This document shows, in pieces, positions 30,460-39,617 of a stretch of 64,000 nucleotides of DNA. The position numbers and the translations under genes were made by a program. The notes beneath the pieces are model-generated. The model made no database searches, was not told the origin of the DNA, and saw nothing but the letters and a program-made list of their open reading frames with translations. Origin of the DNA: Pseudomonas mosselii (GTDB lineage Bacteria > Pseudomonadota > Gammaproteobacteria > Pseudomonadales > Pseudomonadaceae); the NCBI RefSeq assembly GCF_003205295.1, contig NZ_QJRP01000003.1, forward strand, positions 62,001 through 126,000. Direction: 5' to 3'. Position 1 is the stretch's first letter, and each line of letters starts with the position of its first letter.

Positions 30460-30723
30460 ATGACCACAGGCAACATCCCCACCACCGTCGGCAAGACCAA
30501 GTTCTACCAGGGCGAAGGCATGACCGACCCGCTGTTCTGCATCGAGCCCGGCATCCCCTGCCAGCACGCCCGCGACCAGGCCTCGGAGCTGATGGGCTGC
30601 GTACGCGACCTGACCATCACCGGGATCATGGAGGAAAAGCCCCAGTTGCTCTGGGCGTCGTATTACCTGAGCGCCCTGGCCAAGGCATTGATGGATGATG
30701 CCGAACTCGGCATGAAACACTGA
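30460..30723 (+). CDS. DUF3077-type small protein
   Basis: An 87-residue protein: KFYQGEGMTDPLFCIEPGIPCQHARDQASELMGCVRDLTITGIMEEKPQLLWASYYLSALAKALMDD. The pattern LF-x-x-x-PGI-x-x-x-A-x-x-Q-A-S-E-L-x-x-C followed by a second helix fits DUF3077, a short Pseudomonas family without known function. ATG 30460 has AGGGAG 8 nt upstream; an upstream in-frame extension would run through the REP. It may share a transcript with the preceding small gene although a REP pair lies between them. Confidence 0.8.
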   Translation: MTTGNIPTTVGKTKFYQGEGMTDPLFCIEPGIPCQHARDQASELMGCVRDLTITGIMEEKPQLLWASYYLSALAKALMDDAELGMKH

Positions 30724-30740
30724 GATTTGTGCAGTCAGTG

Positions 30741-30837
30741 CCGGCCTCTTCGCGGGTAAACCCGCTCCCACAGTGGTCACCTGTGCCTTAAGGCCCGCGC
30801 TGTACCTGTGGGAGCGGGTTTACCCGCGAAGAGGCCC
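30741..30837. repeat. REP pair (inverted) downstream of the DUF3077 gene
   Basis: Inverted copies 30741-30773 and 30805-30836, of the same GGCCTCTTCGCGGGTAAACC subtype seen at 24050. Confidence 0.9.
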
Positions 30838-30851
30838 GCGAGGGGCTAATA

Positions 30852-30880
30852 AAAAAGGAGAGCCTGAGCTCTCCTTTTCC
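30852..30880 (-). terminator. Rho-independent terminator of putA
   Basis: Stem GGAGAGC (30857-30863) / GCTCTCC (30868-30874) with flanking A and T runs. Read on the minus strand it ends in TTTTTTATT, 20-odd nt after the putA stop. Confidence 0.88.
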
Positions 30881-30898
30881 GTTCAACGACTGTCAGCG

Positions 30899-33800
30899 TC
30901 AGCCGATGGTCATCAGGCTGGCGTTACCGCCCGCCGCCGCGGTGTTAACACTCACCGCCCGCTCGATCACCAGGCGTTCCAGGGCGATCTGGTGATCGCC
31001 GCTCGACAGCCCGTGCACGCCGACGATCGCGCCGGCACGCTTGGCCACCTGCTCGCAGACGCCGCGCAGCTGGTCGGAGTGACCGTGGTGGATGACCGCG
31101 TCGAAGGCCACCTCATCCTTGCTCCAGTCGGCCACCAGCTTGATCTTCGCTTGCAGCTCCTTCGGCAGACGGCCGCGCACGGTCTTGGCCGGCTCGCCGT
31201 CCTGGAACACCGCCGAGCTGCCCACGGCCAGTACCGCCGCCAGTTGGGCCAGCAGGTCGGCCTCGTTGTCGGCCAGGCACAGCACGTGTTCGCGTGGCAG
31301 CACGCTGTAGGTGTTGCGCTCGCCGGTCGGGCCTGGCAGCACGCGGGTGATGCCGCTCTGCGACTGCTCGGCGAACTGCTCGCACAGCGCGGCCAGGTCG
31401 CTCATCTGGCTGCTGGCCGCCCAGGTCTTGAGGGTGGTCAGCGGCTTGAGCTGCTGGTCGCGCAGGGTGGTGTCGGCCTGGCTGCGCGCATCGTCGGCCT
31501 GGAAGTGGCGGGCGATGGCGTCGGCCGGGCGGGTCGACAGCAGGCGGTACAGGTACAGCGGGCCGCCGGCTTTCGGGCCGGTGCCCGACAGGCCTTCACC
31601 ACCGAACGGCTGCACGCCGACCACGGCACCGACGATGTTACGGTTGACGTACATGTTGCCGGCGTTGACGTTGTCCACCACCTTGGCGATGGTCTCGTCG
31701 ATGCGGGTGTGCACGCCTAGGGTCAGGCCGTAGCCGGAGGCGTTGATCTGCTCGATCAGCTGGTCCAGGTCCTTGCGGTTGTAGCGCACCACGTGCAGCA
31801 CCGGGCCGAAGATCTCGCGCTTGAGCTCGTCGAAGCTTTCCAGTTCGATCAGGGTCGGCATCACGAAGGTGCCGCGCTTGATCTCCTCGCCTTCGGCGAT
31901 GGCTACCTGGTAGACGGTGCGGCCTTTGTCGCGCATGCCCTGGATGTGCTTCTCGATACCGGCCTTGGCTTCGGCGTCGATCACCGGGCCGATGTCCACG
32001 GACAGGCGCTCCGGGTTGCCCAGGCGGCTTTCGGCCATGGCGCCCTTGAGCATTTCGATCACGCGGTCGGCGGAGTCTTCCTGCAGGCACAGCACACGCA
32101 GGGCCGAGCAACGCTGGCCGGCGCTGTCGAAGGCCGAGGAGACCACGTCGATCACCACCTGCTCGGTCAGCGCCGAGGAGTCGACGATCATGGCGTTCTG
32201 GCCACCGGTCTCGGCGATCAGCGGGATCGGGCGGCCCTGGTTGTCCAGGCGACCGGCGATGTTGCGTTGCAGCAGGCGGGCGACCTCGGTGGAACCGGTG
32301 AACATCACGCCCTTGACGCGTTCGTCACCGACCAGGCCGGCACCGACGGTTTCACCCTGGCCTGGCAGCAGTTGCAGCACGCCTTCGGGGATGCCGGCTT
32401 CCAGCAGCAGGCGCACGGCCTGTGCGGCGACCAGCGGGGTTTGTTCGGCCGGCTTGGCCAGTACCGGGTTGCCGGCGGCCAGCGCCGCGGCCACCTGGCC
32501 GGAGAAGATCGCCAGCGGGAAGTTCCACGGGCTGATGCACACCACCGGACCCAGTGGGCGGCAGCTGTCGTTGCGCAGGTCGTTGCGTGCCTGCACCGCG
32601 TAGTAGCGCAGGAAGTCCACGGCTTCGCGCACTTCGGCGATGGCGTTGGCGTAGGTCTTGCCGGCTTCGCGCACCAGCAGGCCCATCAGCGGCTGGATGT
32701 CGGCTTCCATCAGGTCGGCGGCGCGTTCGAGGATCGCTGCGCGCTCGGCCGGCGGGGTGGCCTGCCAGATCGGCGCGGCGTTCAGCGCGCACTGGATGGC
32801 GTTGTCGACGTCGGCGACAGTGGCTTCCTGCACGTGGCCCACGACATCGCGGTGGTCGGCCGGGTTGAGCACCGGCGCGGCCGGCTGCTCGCTGGCGGCG
32901 CAGGCCAGCAGCGGGGTGGCTTTCCAGTCGTTGTGGGCGGTGGCAAGCAGGGCGCAGGACAGCGACGCCAGGCGGTGTTCGTTGGCCATGTCGATGCCGG
33001 CCGAGTTGGCCCGCTCGCTGCCGTACAGTTCACGCGGCATCGGGATGCGCGGGTGCGGCAGGCCGATGCTGCCTTCCTGGGTGCCCATGCGCTCGATGCT
33101 GGCAACCGGGTCGGCGACCAGTTCCTGGATGGAGATCGAGTGGTCGGCGATGCGGTTGACGAACGAGGTGTTGGCGCCGTTTTCCAGCAGGCGGCGGACC
33201 AGGTAGGCCAGCAGGGTCTCGTGGGTGCCGACCGGCGCGTACACGCGGCACGGACGGTTCAGCTTGCCTTCGGAAACCTTGCCCACGACTTGCTCGTACA
33301 GCGGTTCGCCCATGCCGTGCAGGCACTGGAACTCGTACTGGCCCGGGTAGTAGTTCTGCCCGGCGATGGTGTAGATGGCCGACAGGGTGTGGGCGTTGTG
33401 GGTGGCGAACTGCGGGTAGATGGCTTCTGGCACGGCCAGCAGCTTGCGCGCGCAGGCGACGTAGGACACGTCGGTGTACACCTTGCGGGTGTAGACCGGA
33501 TAGCCTTCCAGGCCCTCGACCTGGGCGCGCTTGATCTCGCTGTCCCAGTAGGCGCCTTTCACCAGGCGGATCATCAGGCGGTGGCGGCTGCGCTTGGCCA
33601 GGTCGATGACGTAGTCGATCACGTACGGGCAGCGCTTCTGGTAGGCCTGGATGACGAAGCCGATGCCGTTCCAGCCGGCCAGCGACGGTTCGAAGCACAG
33701 GCGCTCGAGCAGGTCCAGCGACAGCTCCAGGCGGTCGGCTTCCTCGGCGTCGATGTTCAGGCCGATGTCGTACTGCTTGGCCAGCAGGGTCAGCGACAGC

Positions 33801-34849
33801 AGGCGCGGGTACAGCTCGCTCATCACGCGCTCGTACTGGGCGCGGCTGTAGCGCGGGTGCAGGGCCGAGAGCTTGATCGAGATGCCCGGGCCTTCATAGA
33901 TGCCGCGGCCGTGCGAGGCCTTGCCGATCGAGTGGATCGCCTGCTCGTAGGAGGCCAGGTACTTCTGTGCGTCGTGCTCGGTCAGCGCGGCTTCGCCGAG
34001 CATGTCGTAGCTGTAGCGGAAGCCCTTGGCTTCGAACTTGCTGGCATTGGCCAGGGCCTCGGCGATGGTCTCGCCGGTGACGAACTGCTCGCCCATCAGG
34101 CGCATGGCCATGTCGACGCCCTTGCGGATCATCGGCTCGCCGCTCTTGCCGATGATGCGGGTGAGCGAGGAGGTCAGGCCGGATTCGTTGTGGGTGCTGA
34201 CCAGCTTGCCGGTCAGCAGCAGGCCCCAGGTGGCGGCGTTGACGAACAGCGACGGGCTGTTGCCCAGGTGCGGCTGCCAGTTGCCGGTGCTGATCTTGTC
34301 GCGGATCAGCGCGTCACGGGTACCTTTGTCGGGGATGCGCAGCAGGGCTTCGGCCAGGCACATCAGCGCCACGCCTTCCTGGGACGACAGCGAGAACTCC
34401 TGCAGCAGGCCCTGGACGATGCCGGCACGGCCGCCTGCGCTCTTCTGGTTGCGCAGCTTGTCGGCCAGGCTTGCGGCCAGCTTGTTGGTGGCTTCGGCCT
34501 GGGCGGCCGGCAGGCGTGCCTGCTCCAGCAGCATCGGCACCACTTCCTGCTCGGGGCGGCGGTAGGCGGCAGTGATCGCCGAGCGCAGTACCGACTGCGG
34601 CAGGATGCTTTCGGCGAATTCCAGGAAGCACTGGTGGGCGTGGTCGGCGGCGACTTCACCGGCGTCATCGCCAGCGGTGGCATGGCCGTTGAGGTCGTTC
34701 AGGGTGGCGCCACCCTCGAGCTTCTCGAGATAGTTGAAGATCGCTTGCTTGATCAACCAGTGCGGCGTGCGGTCGATGGACTGCGCAGCTGCTTTGAGTC
34801 GCTCACGGGTCGGGTCGTCGAGTTTGACCCCAAGGGTGGTCGTCGCCAT
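30899..34849 (-). CDS. putA: Trifunctional proline utilisation protein PutA (repressor, PRODH, P5CDH)
   Basis: Oxidises proline to glutamate via pyrroline-5-carboxylate at the membrane and, in its trifunctional form, represses put genes. It has 1316 residues, close to E. coli PutA (1320). Residues 1-47 are a ribbon-helix-helix domain (TTTLGVKLDDPTRERLKAAAQSIDRTPHWLIKQAIFNYLEKLE), so it can bind DNA. PRODH spans about 190-560 (SIKLSALHPRYS, RLVKGAYWDSEIK, ATHNAHT). P5CDH spans about 650-1100 with SPWNFPLAIF, FTGSTEVARLL, AETGGQNAMIVDSSA and the catalytic Cys near residue 913 in SAGQRCSALRVL. A C-terminal ALDH-like tail follows. It is divergent from putP. Confidence 0.98.
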   Translation of the reverse strand: MATTTLGVKLDDPTRERLKAAAQSIDRTPHWLIKQAIFNYLEKLEGGATLNDLNGHATAGDDAGEVAADHAHQCFLEFAESILPQSVLRSAITAAYRRPEQEVVPMLLEQARLPAAQAEATNKLAASLADKLRNQKSAGGRAGIVQGLLQEFSLSSQEGVALMCLAEALLRIPDKGTRDALIRDKISTGNWQPHLGNSPSLFVNAATWGLLLTGKLVSTHNESGLTSSLTRIIGKSGEPMIRKGVDMAMRLMGEQFVTGETIAEALANASKFEAKGFRYSYDMLGEAALTEHDAQKYLASYEQAIHSIGKASHGRGIYEGPGISIKLSALHPRYSRAQYERVMSELYPRLLSLTLLAKQYDIGLNIDAEEADRLELSLDLLERLCFEPSLAGWNGIGFVIQAYQKRCPYVIDYVIDLAKRSRHRLMIRLVKGAYWDSEIKRAQVEGLEGYPVYTRKVYTDVSYVACARKLLAVPEAIYPQFATHNAHTLSAIYTIAGQNYYPGQYEFQCLHGMGEPLYEQVVGKVSEGKLNRPCRVYAPVGTHETLLAYLVRRLLENGANTSFVNRIADHSISIQELVADPVASIERMGTQEGSIGLPHPRIPMPRELYGSERANSAGIDMANEHRLASLSCALLATAHNDWKATPLLACAASEQPAAPVLNPADHRDVVGHVQEATVADVDNAIQCALNAAPIWQATPPAERAAILERAADLMEADIQPLMGLLVREAGKTYANAIAEVREAVDFLRYYAVQARNDLRNDSCRPLGPVVCISPWNFPLAIFSGQVAAALAAGNPVLAKPAEQTPLVAAQAVRLLLEAGIPEGVLQLLPGQGETVGAGLVGDERVKGVMFTGSTEVARLLQRNIAGRLDNQGRPIPLIAETGGQNAMIVDSSALTEQVVIDVVSSAFDSAGQRCSALRVLCLQEDSADRVIEMLKGAMAESRLGNPERLSVDIGPVIDAEAKAGIEKHIQGMRDKGRTVYQVAIAEGEEIKRGTFVMPTLIELESFDELKREIFGPVLHVVRYNRKDLDQLIEQINASGYGLTLGVHTRIDETIAKVVDNVNAGNMYVNRNIVGAVVGVQPFGGEGLSGTGPKAGGPLYLYRLLSTRPADAIARHFQADDARSQADTTLRDQQLKPLTTLKTWAASSQMSDLAALCEQFAEQSQSGITRVLPGPTGERNTYSVLPREHVLCLADNEADLLAQLAAVLAVGSSAVFQDGEPAKTVRGRLPKELQAKIKLVADWSKDEVAFDAVIHHGHSDQLRGVCEQVAKRAGAIVGVHGLSSGDHQIALERLVIERAVSVNTAAAGGNASLMTIG

Positions 34850-34919
34850 TTCTTATCCTCGTTATTGGTCACGGATGTGGCCTAAGCTGAAGGCAAGATT
34901 AGCCTGTAGGACAATTCGG

Positions 34920-35158
34920 GTGCAACCGGGTGCAACCCGAAATCTTCGCGGTACAGGTGCAACTCGTCTGAAGGCTGTTTCCTTACAGCCGAAACGGTCT
35001 TTTTTGCTGCTTTTGCTTATTTAAAACGCTGTGTTTGCTCCGAAAAGGAGCAAAAAAGGGGCTTTATCCGAAAAGCCATGGCTGGGTGCAACTTGCAAAT
35101 GAAAAATGGTTGCACCTCGTTCATGTTGTTGCATAGGATTCGCCGCCTGGGTGCAACC
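34920..35158. promoter_or_regulatory. Cluster of seven GTTGCA motifs (PutA operators) in the putA-putP interval
   Basis: GTTGCA or its complement TGCAAC occurs at 34921, 34931, 34958, 35087, 35109, 35128 and 35152. GTTGCA is the sequence recognised by the ribbon-helix-helix domain of E. coli PutA. Two are directly repeated as GGGTGCAACC. The cluster covers the 358-nt gap that must contain both promoters; a run of poly-T/A-rich DNA (34998-35060) lies in the middle. I see no gene here. Confidence 0.8.
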
Positions 35159-35207
35159 GTCGCGTGCGGCGGTCGCAAGAGATAAAAACAACGCCAGGGC
35201 ACAACTC

Positions 35208-36686
35208 ATGGGCAATCCACTAACGATCACCTTCGTGGTCTACATTGCGGCAATGGTGCTGATCGGCTTCGCCGCCTATCGCTCCACCAAGAACCTTTCC
35301 GACTATATTCTCGGCGGCCGTAGTCTCGGCAGCGTGGTCACCGCGCTTTCCGCCGGCGCATCGGACATGAGCGGCTGGCTGTTGATGGGCCTGCCGGGCG
35401 CCATCTACTTCGCGGGCCTTTCCGAGGCCTGGATCGCCATCGGCCTGACCGTCGGCGCCTACCTGAACTGGCTGTTCGTCGCCGGCCGTCTGCGTGTGCA
35501 GACCGAGCACAACGGTGACGCCCTGACCCTGCCGGACTACTTCTCCAGCCGTTTCGAAGACCAGACCGGCCTGCTGCGGATCATTTCGGCGATCGTCATC
35601 CTGGTGTTCTTCACCATCTACTGCGCTTCCGGCATCGTCGCCGGCGCTCGCCTGTTCGAAAGCACCTTCGGCATGCCGTACGAAACCGCTCTGTGGGCCG
35701 GTGCCGCGGCGACTATCGCCTACACCTTCATCGGTGGTTTCCTGGCCGTTAGCTGGACCGATACCGTGCAGGCTTCGCTGATGATCTTCGCGCTGATCCT
35801 CACCCCGGTGATCGTGCTGATCTCCACTGGCGGCTTCGACCAGACCTTCGCTGCCATCGACGCGGTGAACCCGGCGCACTTCGACATGTTCAAGGGCGCG
35901 ACCTTCATCGGCATCATCTCGCTGATGGGCTGGGGCCTTGGCTACTTCGGGCAGCCGCACATCCTGGCGCGCTTCATGGCCGCCGACTCGGTGAAGTCGA
36001 TCGCCAACGCCCGTCGCATCTCCATGACCTGGATGATCCTGTGCCTGGCCGGTACCTGCGCGGTCGGCTTCTTCGGCATCGCCTACTTCTCGGCGCACCC
36101 TGACCTGGCAGGTCCGGTCACCGAAAACCACGAGCGCGTGTTCATCGAACTGGCCAAGATCCTGTTCAACCCGTGGATCGCCGGTATCCTGCTGTCGGCC
36201 ATCCTGGCCGCGGTGATGAGCACCTTGAGCTGCCAGTTGCTGGTGTGCTCCAGTGCACTGACCGAGGACTTCTACAAGGCCTTCCTGCGCAAGAGCGCTT
36301 CGCAGAAGGAATTGGTCTGGGTCGGTCGCTTGATGGTCCTGGCTGTCGCGCTGATCGCCATTGCGATGGCCTCCAATCCGGAAAACCGTGTGCTGGGCCT
36401 GGTGGCCTACGCCTGGGCTGGCTTCGGTGCCGCCTTCGGTCCGGTGGTGCTGATCTCGGTGCTGTGGAAAGGCATGACCCGCAACGGCGCCCTGGCCGGT
36501 ATCGTGGTCGGTGCGCTGACCGTGATCCTGTGGAAGAACTACGTGGACATGGGGCTGTACGAGATCATTCCGGGCTTCCTGTTCGCCAGCATCGCCATCT
36601 TCGTGGTGAGCAAGCTGGGCAGCCCGTCGAACAGCATGGTTTCGCGTTTTGAAACGGCTGATGCGGCGTATCACGCTGACAAATAA
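35208..36686 (+). CDS. putP: Sodium/proline symporter
   Basis: Na+-coupled proline uptake across the inner membrane, SSS family, 492 residues with about 13 membrane segments. Seen are the N-terminal ITFVVYIAAMVLIGFAAYRSTKNLSDYILGGRSLGSVVTALSAGASDMSGWLLMGLPGA, which matches E. coli PutP including the Na+/proline-site residues of the first helices, and WGLGYFGQPHILARFMA. ATG 35208 is chosen since the upstream frame lies in the operator region. It is divergent from putA and probably controlled by it. An AACGCC/GGCGTT hairpin (36683-36707) follows the stop. Confidence 0.97.
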   Translation: MGNPLTITFVVYIAAMVLIGFAAYRSTKNLSDYILGGRSLGSVVTALSAGASDMSGWLLMGLPGAIYFAGLSEAWIAIGLTVGAYLNWLFVAGRLRVQTEHNGDALTLPDYFSSRFEDQTGLLRIISAIVILVFFTIYCASGIVAGARLFESTFGMPYETALWAGAAATIAYTFIGGFLAVSWTDTVQASLMIFALILTPVIVLISTGGFDQTFAAIDAVNPAHFDMFKGATFIGIISLMGWGLGYFGQPHILARFMAADSVKSIANARRISMTWMILCLAGTCAVGFFGIAYFSAHPDLAGPVTENHERVFIELAKILFNPWIAGILLSAILAAVMSTLSCQLLVCSSALTEDFYKAFLRKSASQKELVWVGRLMVLAVALIAIAMASNPENRVLGLVAYAWAGFGAAFGPVVLISVLWKGMTRNGALAGIVVGALTVILWKNYVDMGLYEIIPGFLFASIAIFVVSKLGSPSNSMVSRFETADAAYHADK

Positions 36687-36710
36687 CGCCTGCTGAATCG
36701 GCGTTATCCC

Positions 36711-36776
36711 TATCGCGGGGCAAGCCTGCTCCCACGTGTCCTCGGGCATTTGTGGGAGCGGGCTTGCCCCGCGATG
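36711..36776. repeat. REP pair (inverted) between putP and rlmJ
   Basis: Inverted copies 36711-36736 and 36751-36776 of the GCGGGGCAAGC subtype. Confidence 0.88.
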
Positions 36777-36779
36777 CTT

Positions 36780-36807
36780 TTGTGTCTACTGCAAGGCAAG
36801 GTAAACT
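36780..36807 (+). promoter_or_regulatory. Candidate promoter of rlmJ
   Basis: TTGTGT (36780-36785) and TAAACT (36802-36807) are 16 nt apart, giving a start about 15 nt before the ATG at 36830. Confidence 0.4.
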
Positions 36808-36829
36808 TGGCACCCCCGCAGGAGTCCTC

Positions 36830-37666
36830 ATGAACTATCGTCACGCCTTCCACGCCGGCAATCACGCCGACGTCCTCAAGCACATCGTGCTCACCCGCCT
36901 CATCGCCCTGATGTCGCGCAAGGAGCAGCCGTTCGCCTATATCGATACCCACGCAGGGCTTGGCCTGTACGACCTGCAGGGCGATCAGGCGAGCCGTACC
37001 GGTGAGTACCTCGAAGGCGTCGCCCGCCTGTGGAATTGCGATGACCTGCCGGCCGTTACCGCTGACTATCTGGGTGTCATCAAGCGGCTGAACAAGAACG
37101 GCGAGCTGCGTTACTACCCAGGCTCCCCCGAGCTGGCCCGGCGTTTGATGCGTGAACAGGACCGTGCGCAGCTCAACGAGAAGCACCCTGAAGACGGGGC
37201 GCTGCTCAAGGAGAACATGAAGAAGGACCCGCGGGTCACCGTTCACCTGGGCGAAGGCTGGTACATCCCGCGGGCGCTTCTGCCGGTGCAGGAAAAGCGC
37301 GCCATCATGCTGATCGACCCGCCGTTCGAGCAGGCCGACGAGCTCAAGCGCTGCACCGTGGCCATGAAAGAGGCGATCGGTCGCATGCGCCAGACTGTCG
37401 CGGCGATCTGGTACCCGATCAAGGACCAACGCTCGCTGACGCGCTTCTACCAGGACCTGACCAGCACCGGCGCGCCGAAGTTGCTGCGGGTCGAGCTGTA
37501 CGTGCATCACCAGGACAGCCCGCAGGGTCTGAACGGCTCGGGCCTGGCCATCGCCAACCCGCCGTGGGGCCTGGAAGATGAGCTCAAGACGCTGCTGCCG
37601 TGGCTGGCCAAGGAGCTGGCGCAGACCGCCGGCAGCTTCCGCATGGACTGGCTGATCGCCGAGTAA
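36830..37666 (+). CDS. rlmJ: 23S rRNA (adenine-N6) methyltransferase RlmJ
   Basis: Methylates A2030 of 23S rRNA in E. coli. It has 278 residues, near the E. coli length of 280. Seen are the N-terminal MNYRHAFHAGNHADVLKHIVL, the motif I region FAYIDTHAGLGLYDL and the catalytic IMLIDPPFEQADEL (DPPF). ATG 36830 has GCAGGAG upstream; the extension to 36752 overlaps a REP. It is a monocistronic gene between REP pairs. Confidence 0.95.
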   Translation: MNYRHAFHAGNHADVLKHIVLTRLIALMSRKEQPFAYIDTHAGLGLYDLQGDQASRTGEYLEGVARLWNCDDLPAVTADYLGVIKRLNKNGELRYYPGSPELARRLMREQDRAQLNEKHPEDGALLKENMKKDPRVTVHLGEGWYIPRALLPVQEKRAIMLIDPPFEQADELKRCTVAMKEAIGRMRQTVAAIWYPIKDQRSLTRFYQDLTSTGAPKLLRVELYVHHQDSPQGLNGSGLAIANPPWGLEDELKTLLPWLAKELAQTAGSFRMDWLIAE

Positions 37667-37685
37667 CCTGGCGGCACATTACCCT

Positions 37686-37756
37686 CGTGGGAGCGGGCTT
37701 GCCCCGCGATGGCGCCGGTGGATCCGCCGCCATCGCGGGGCAAGCCCGCTCCCACG
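37686..37756. repeat. REP pair (inverted) between rlmJ and the carbamoyltransferase gene
   Basis: Inverted copies 37686-37714 and 37731-37756 of the GCGGGGCAAGC subtype. A TATAAT (37787-37792), probably the -10 of the next gene, follows; no clear -35 is seen. Confidence 0.88.
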
Positions 37757-37862
37757 CGATTACATCGCGCCTGACCATCTTTGCGTTATAATCCCGCCCT
37801 TTAGCCGCCATCCGCCCGAATGGCCGTTGGCGCACTTCATACCGATTTGAGAGGCTAGACCC

Positions 37863-39617
37863 TTGGCACTGACGATTCTTGGCCTGTCCGGCGCCCTTAG
37901 CCATGACCCTTCCGCGGCCCTGTACATCGACGGCAAGCTGATTGCCGCCGCCGAAGAAGAGCGCTTCGTGCGTGACAAGCATGCGAAGAATCGCATGCCC
38001 TACGAGTCGGCGAAGTTCTGCCTGGAGCAGGCCGGCATCAAGCCGTCGGACGTCGACGTGGTGGCCATTCCGTTCGCCCCGATCAGCCTGTTCGGCAAGG
38101 CCCGCTGGCACTACGCCAAGCGTTACTGGTACGCACCGGACCGCGCCCTCGACGCGCTGCTGATGGGCAACCGTCGCTACAAGCGCTACCGCAAGAAGAT
38201 CGTCTGGTGCCTGGAGCAACTGGGCTTCGATCCGAAGAAGATCAAGATCGAGCCGGTCGAGCACCACCTGGCCCACGCCTCCAGCGCCTACCACTGCTCG
38301 GGTTTCAAAGAGAAAACCGCGATCCTCGGTATCGACGGCAAGGGCGAGTACGCCACCACCTTCTTTGGCTACGGCGAAAACGGCAAGATCCACAAGATCA
38401 AGGAATTCTTCGATCCGGACTCGCTGGGTGGCCTGTATGGCGCGATCACCGAGTTCCTCGGCTTCGAAATGCTCGACGGCGAGTTCAAGGTCATGGGCAT
38501 GGCGCCGTATGGCGACGCCAGCAAGTATGACTTCTCGCGCCTGGCCAGCTTCGAAAACGGCGAGTTGGTGATCAACACCGAATACGCCAACGTCATCGGC
38601 CTGCGCCGCTATAAAGAGAAGGGCAAGGGCTTCTACTTCTCGCCCAAGCTGATCGAGTGGCTGGGTCCGAAGCGCGAAGGCGACATCGCCGACGAGCCTT
38701 ACATCCACTACGCCGCCAGCATGCAGGCGCTGTTCGAGAAGCTGGCCCTGCAGATGATCGACCATTACCTGGGCGACACGCTGAAAGAAACCGGCAAGCT
38801 GGCCTTCGCTGGCGGCTGCGCGTTGAACGTCAAGCTTAACCAGAAGATCATCGCCCGCGACGACGTCAAGGAGCTGTTCGTCCAGCCGGCGTCCGGCGAC
38901 GCAGGTACGGCGGTGGGTGCCGCGGCCTACGTTTCCCACGCCCGTGGCGTGCCGGTCGAGAAGATGGAGCACGTCTACCTCGGCCCTGCGTACTCCAACG
39001 AAGACGTGATCGCCGCCTGTGCCCGTCACCCGAACCAGCCGGCATGGCGCAAGCTTGAAAACATGCCAGAGCAGATCGCCAAGATCATGGTCGATGGCAA
39101 TCCGGTAGCTTGGTTCCAAGGCCGCATGGAGTTCGGTCCGCGCGCGTTGGGTGGTCGTTCGATCATCGGCTGTCCGAGCGTTGAAGGCGTGGCCGATCGC
39201 ATCAACCACCAGATCAAGTTCCGCGAGCGCTGGAGACCTTTCTGCCCGTCGATGCTGGACACCGTCGCGCCGCAGATGATCAAGATCGATCACCCCGCGC
39301 CGTTCATGACTTTCACCTTCGAGGTCGCCGAAGAGTGGAAGACCCGCGTGCCGGAAGTGGTCCACGAGGATGGCACCTCGCGCGCCCAGGTGCTCAAGCG
39401 CGAGTACAACCCGCGCTACTACGACATGATGAAGGCGCTCGAAGACCTGACCGGCAACGGCGTGTCGCTGAACACCTCGCTGAACCGCCGCGGCGAACCG
39501 ATGATCTGCTCGCCGACCGACGCCCTGAACATGTTCTTCGGCTCGGACCTGCAGTACCTGATCATGGAAGACATCCTGGTGGTCAAAGACGGTGCGCCGG
39601 CGTATGCCGACGCCTGA
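37863..39617 (+). CDS. Carbamoyltransferase, probably of LPS core
   Basis: A 584-residue NodU/CmcH-family O-carbamoyltransferase using carbamoyl phosphate and ATP. Seen are ILGLSGALSHDPSAALYIDGKLIAAAEEERFVRDKH, the metal-site VEHHLAHASSAYHCSGF, FAGGCALNVKLNQKI, SGDAGTAVGAAAY, and the C-terminal YrdC-like RMEFGPRALGGRSIIGCP. In P. aeruginosa a related gene in the core LPS cluster is thought to carbamoylate a core heptose; the neighbours here support that role. The start is TTG 37863 with AGAGG 9 nt upstream and the conserved ALTILGLSG following. It overlaps the next gene by 14 nt. Confidence 0.9.
   Translation: MALTILGLSGALSHDPSAALYIDGKLIAAAEEERFVRDKHAKNRMPYESAKFCLEQAGIKPSDVDVVAIPFAPISLFGKARWHYAKRYWYAPDRALDALLMGNRRYKRYRKKIVWCLEQLGFDPKKIKIEPVEHHLAHASSAYHCSGFKEKTAILGIDGKGEYATTFFGYGENGKIHKIKEFFDPDSLGGLYGAITEFLGFEMLDGEFKVMGMAPYGDASKYDFSRLASFENGELVINTEYANVIGLRRYKEKGKGFYFSPKLIEWLGPKREGDIADEPYIHYAASMQALFEKLALQMIDHYLGDTLKETGKLAFAGGCALNVKLNQKIIARDDVKELFVQPASGDAGTAVGAAAYVSHARGVPVEKMEHVYLGPAYSNEDVIAACARHPNQPAWRKLENMPEQIAKIMVDGNPVAWFQGRMEFGPRALGGRSIIGCPSVEGVADRINHQIKFRERWRPFCPSMLDTVAPQMIKIDHPAPFMTFTFEVAEEWKTRVPEVVHEDGTSRAQVLKREYNPRYYDMMKALEDLTGNGVSLNTSLNRRGEPMICSPTDALNMFFGSDLQYLIMEDILVVKDGAPAYADA

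Noticed and set aside
24050..30837. Repeated palindromes resembling a CRISPR array
   Set aside because: Copies are inverted pairs scattered between genes, without regular spacers or cas genes; they are REP elements.
31793..34885. 1030-codon open frame opposite putA
   Set aside because: Mirror frame of a clearly functional 1316-residue PutA; composition rich in His, Val, Gly, Gln as expected for an antisense frame of high-GC DNA.
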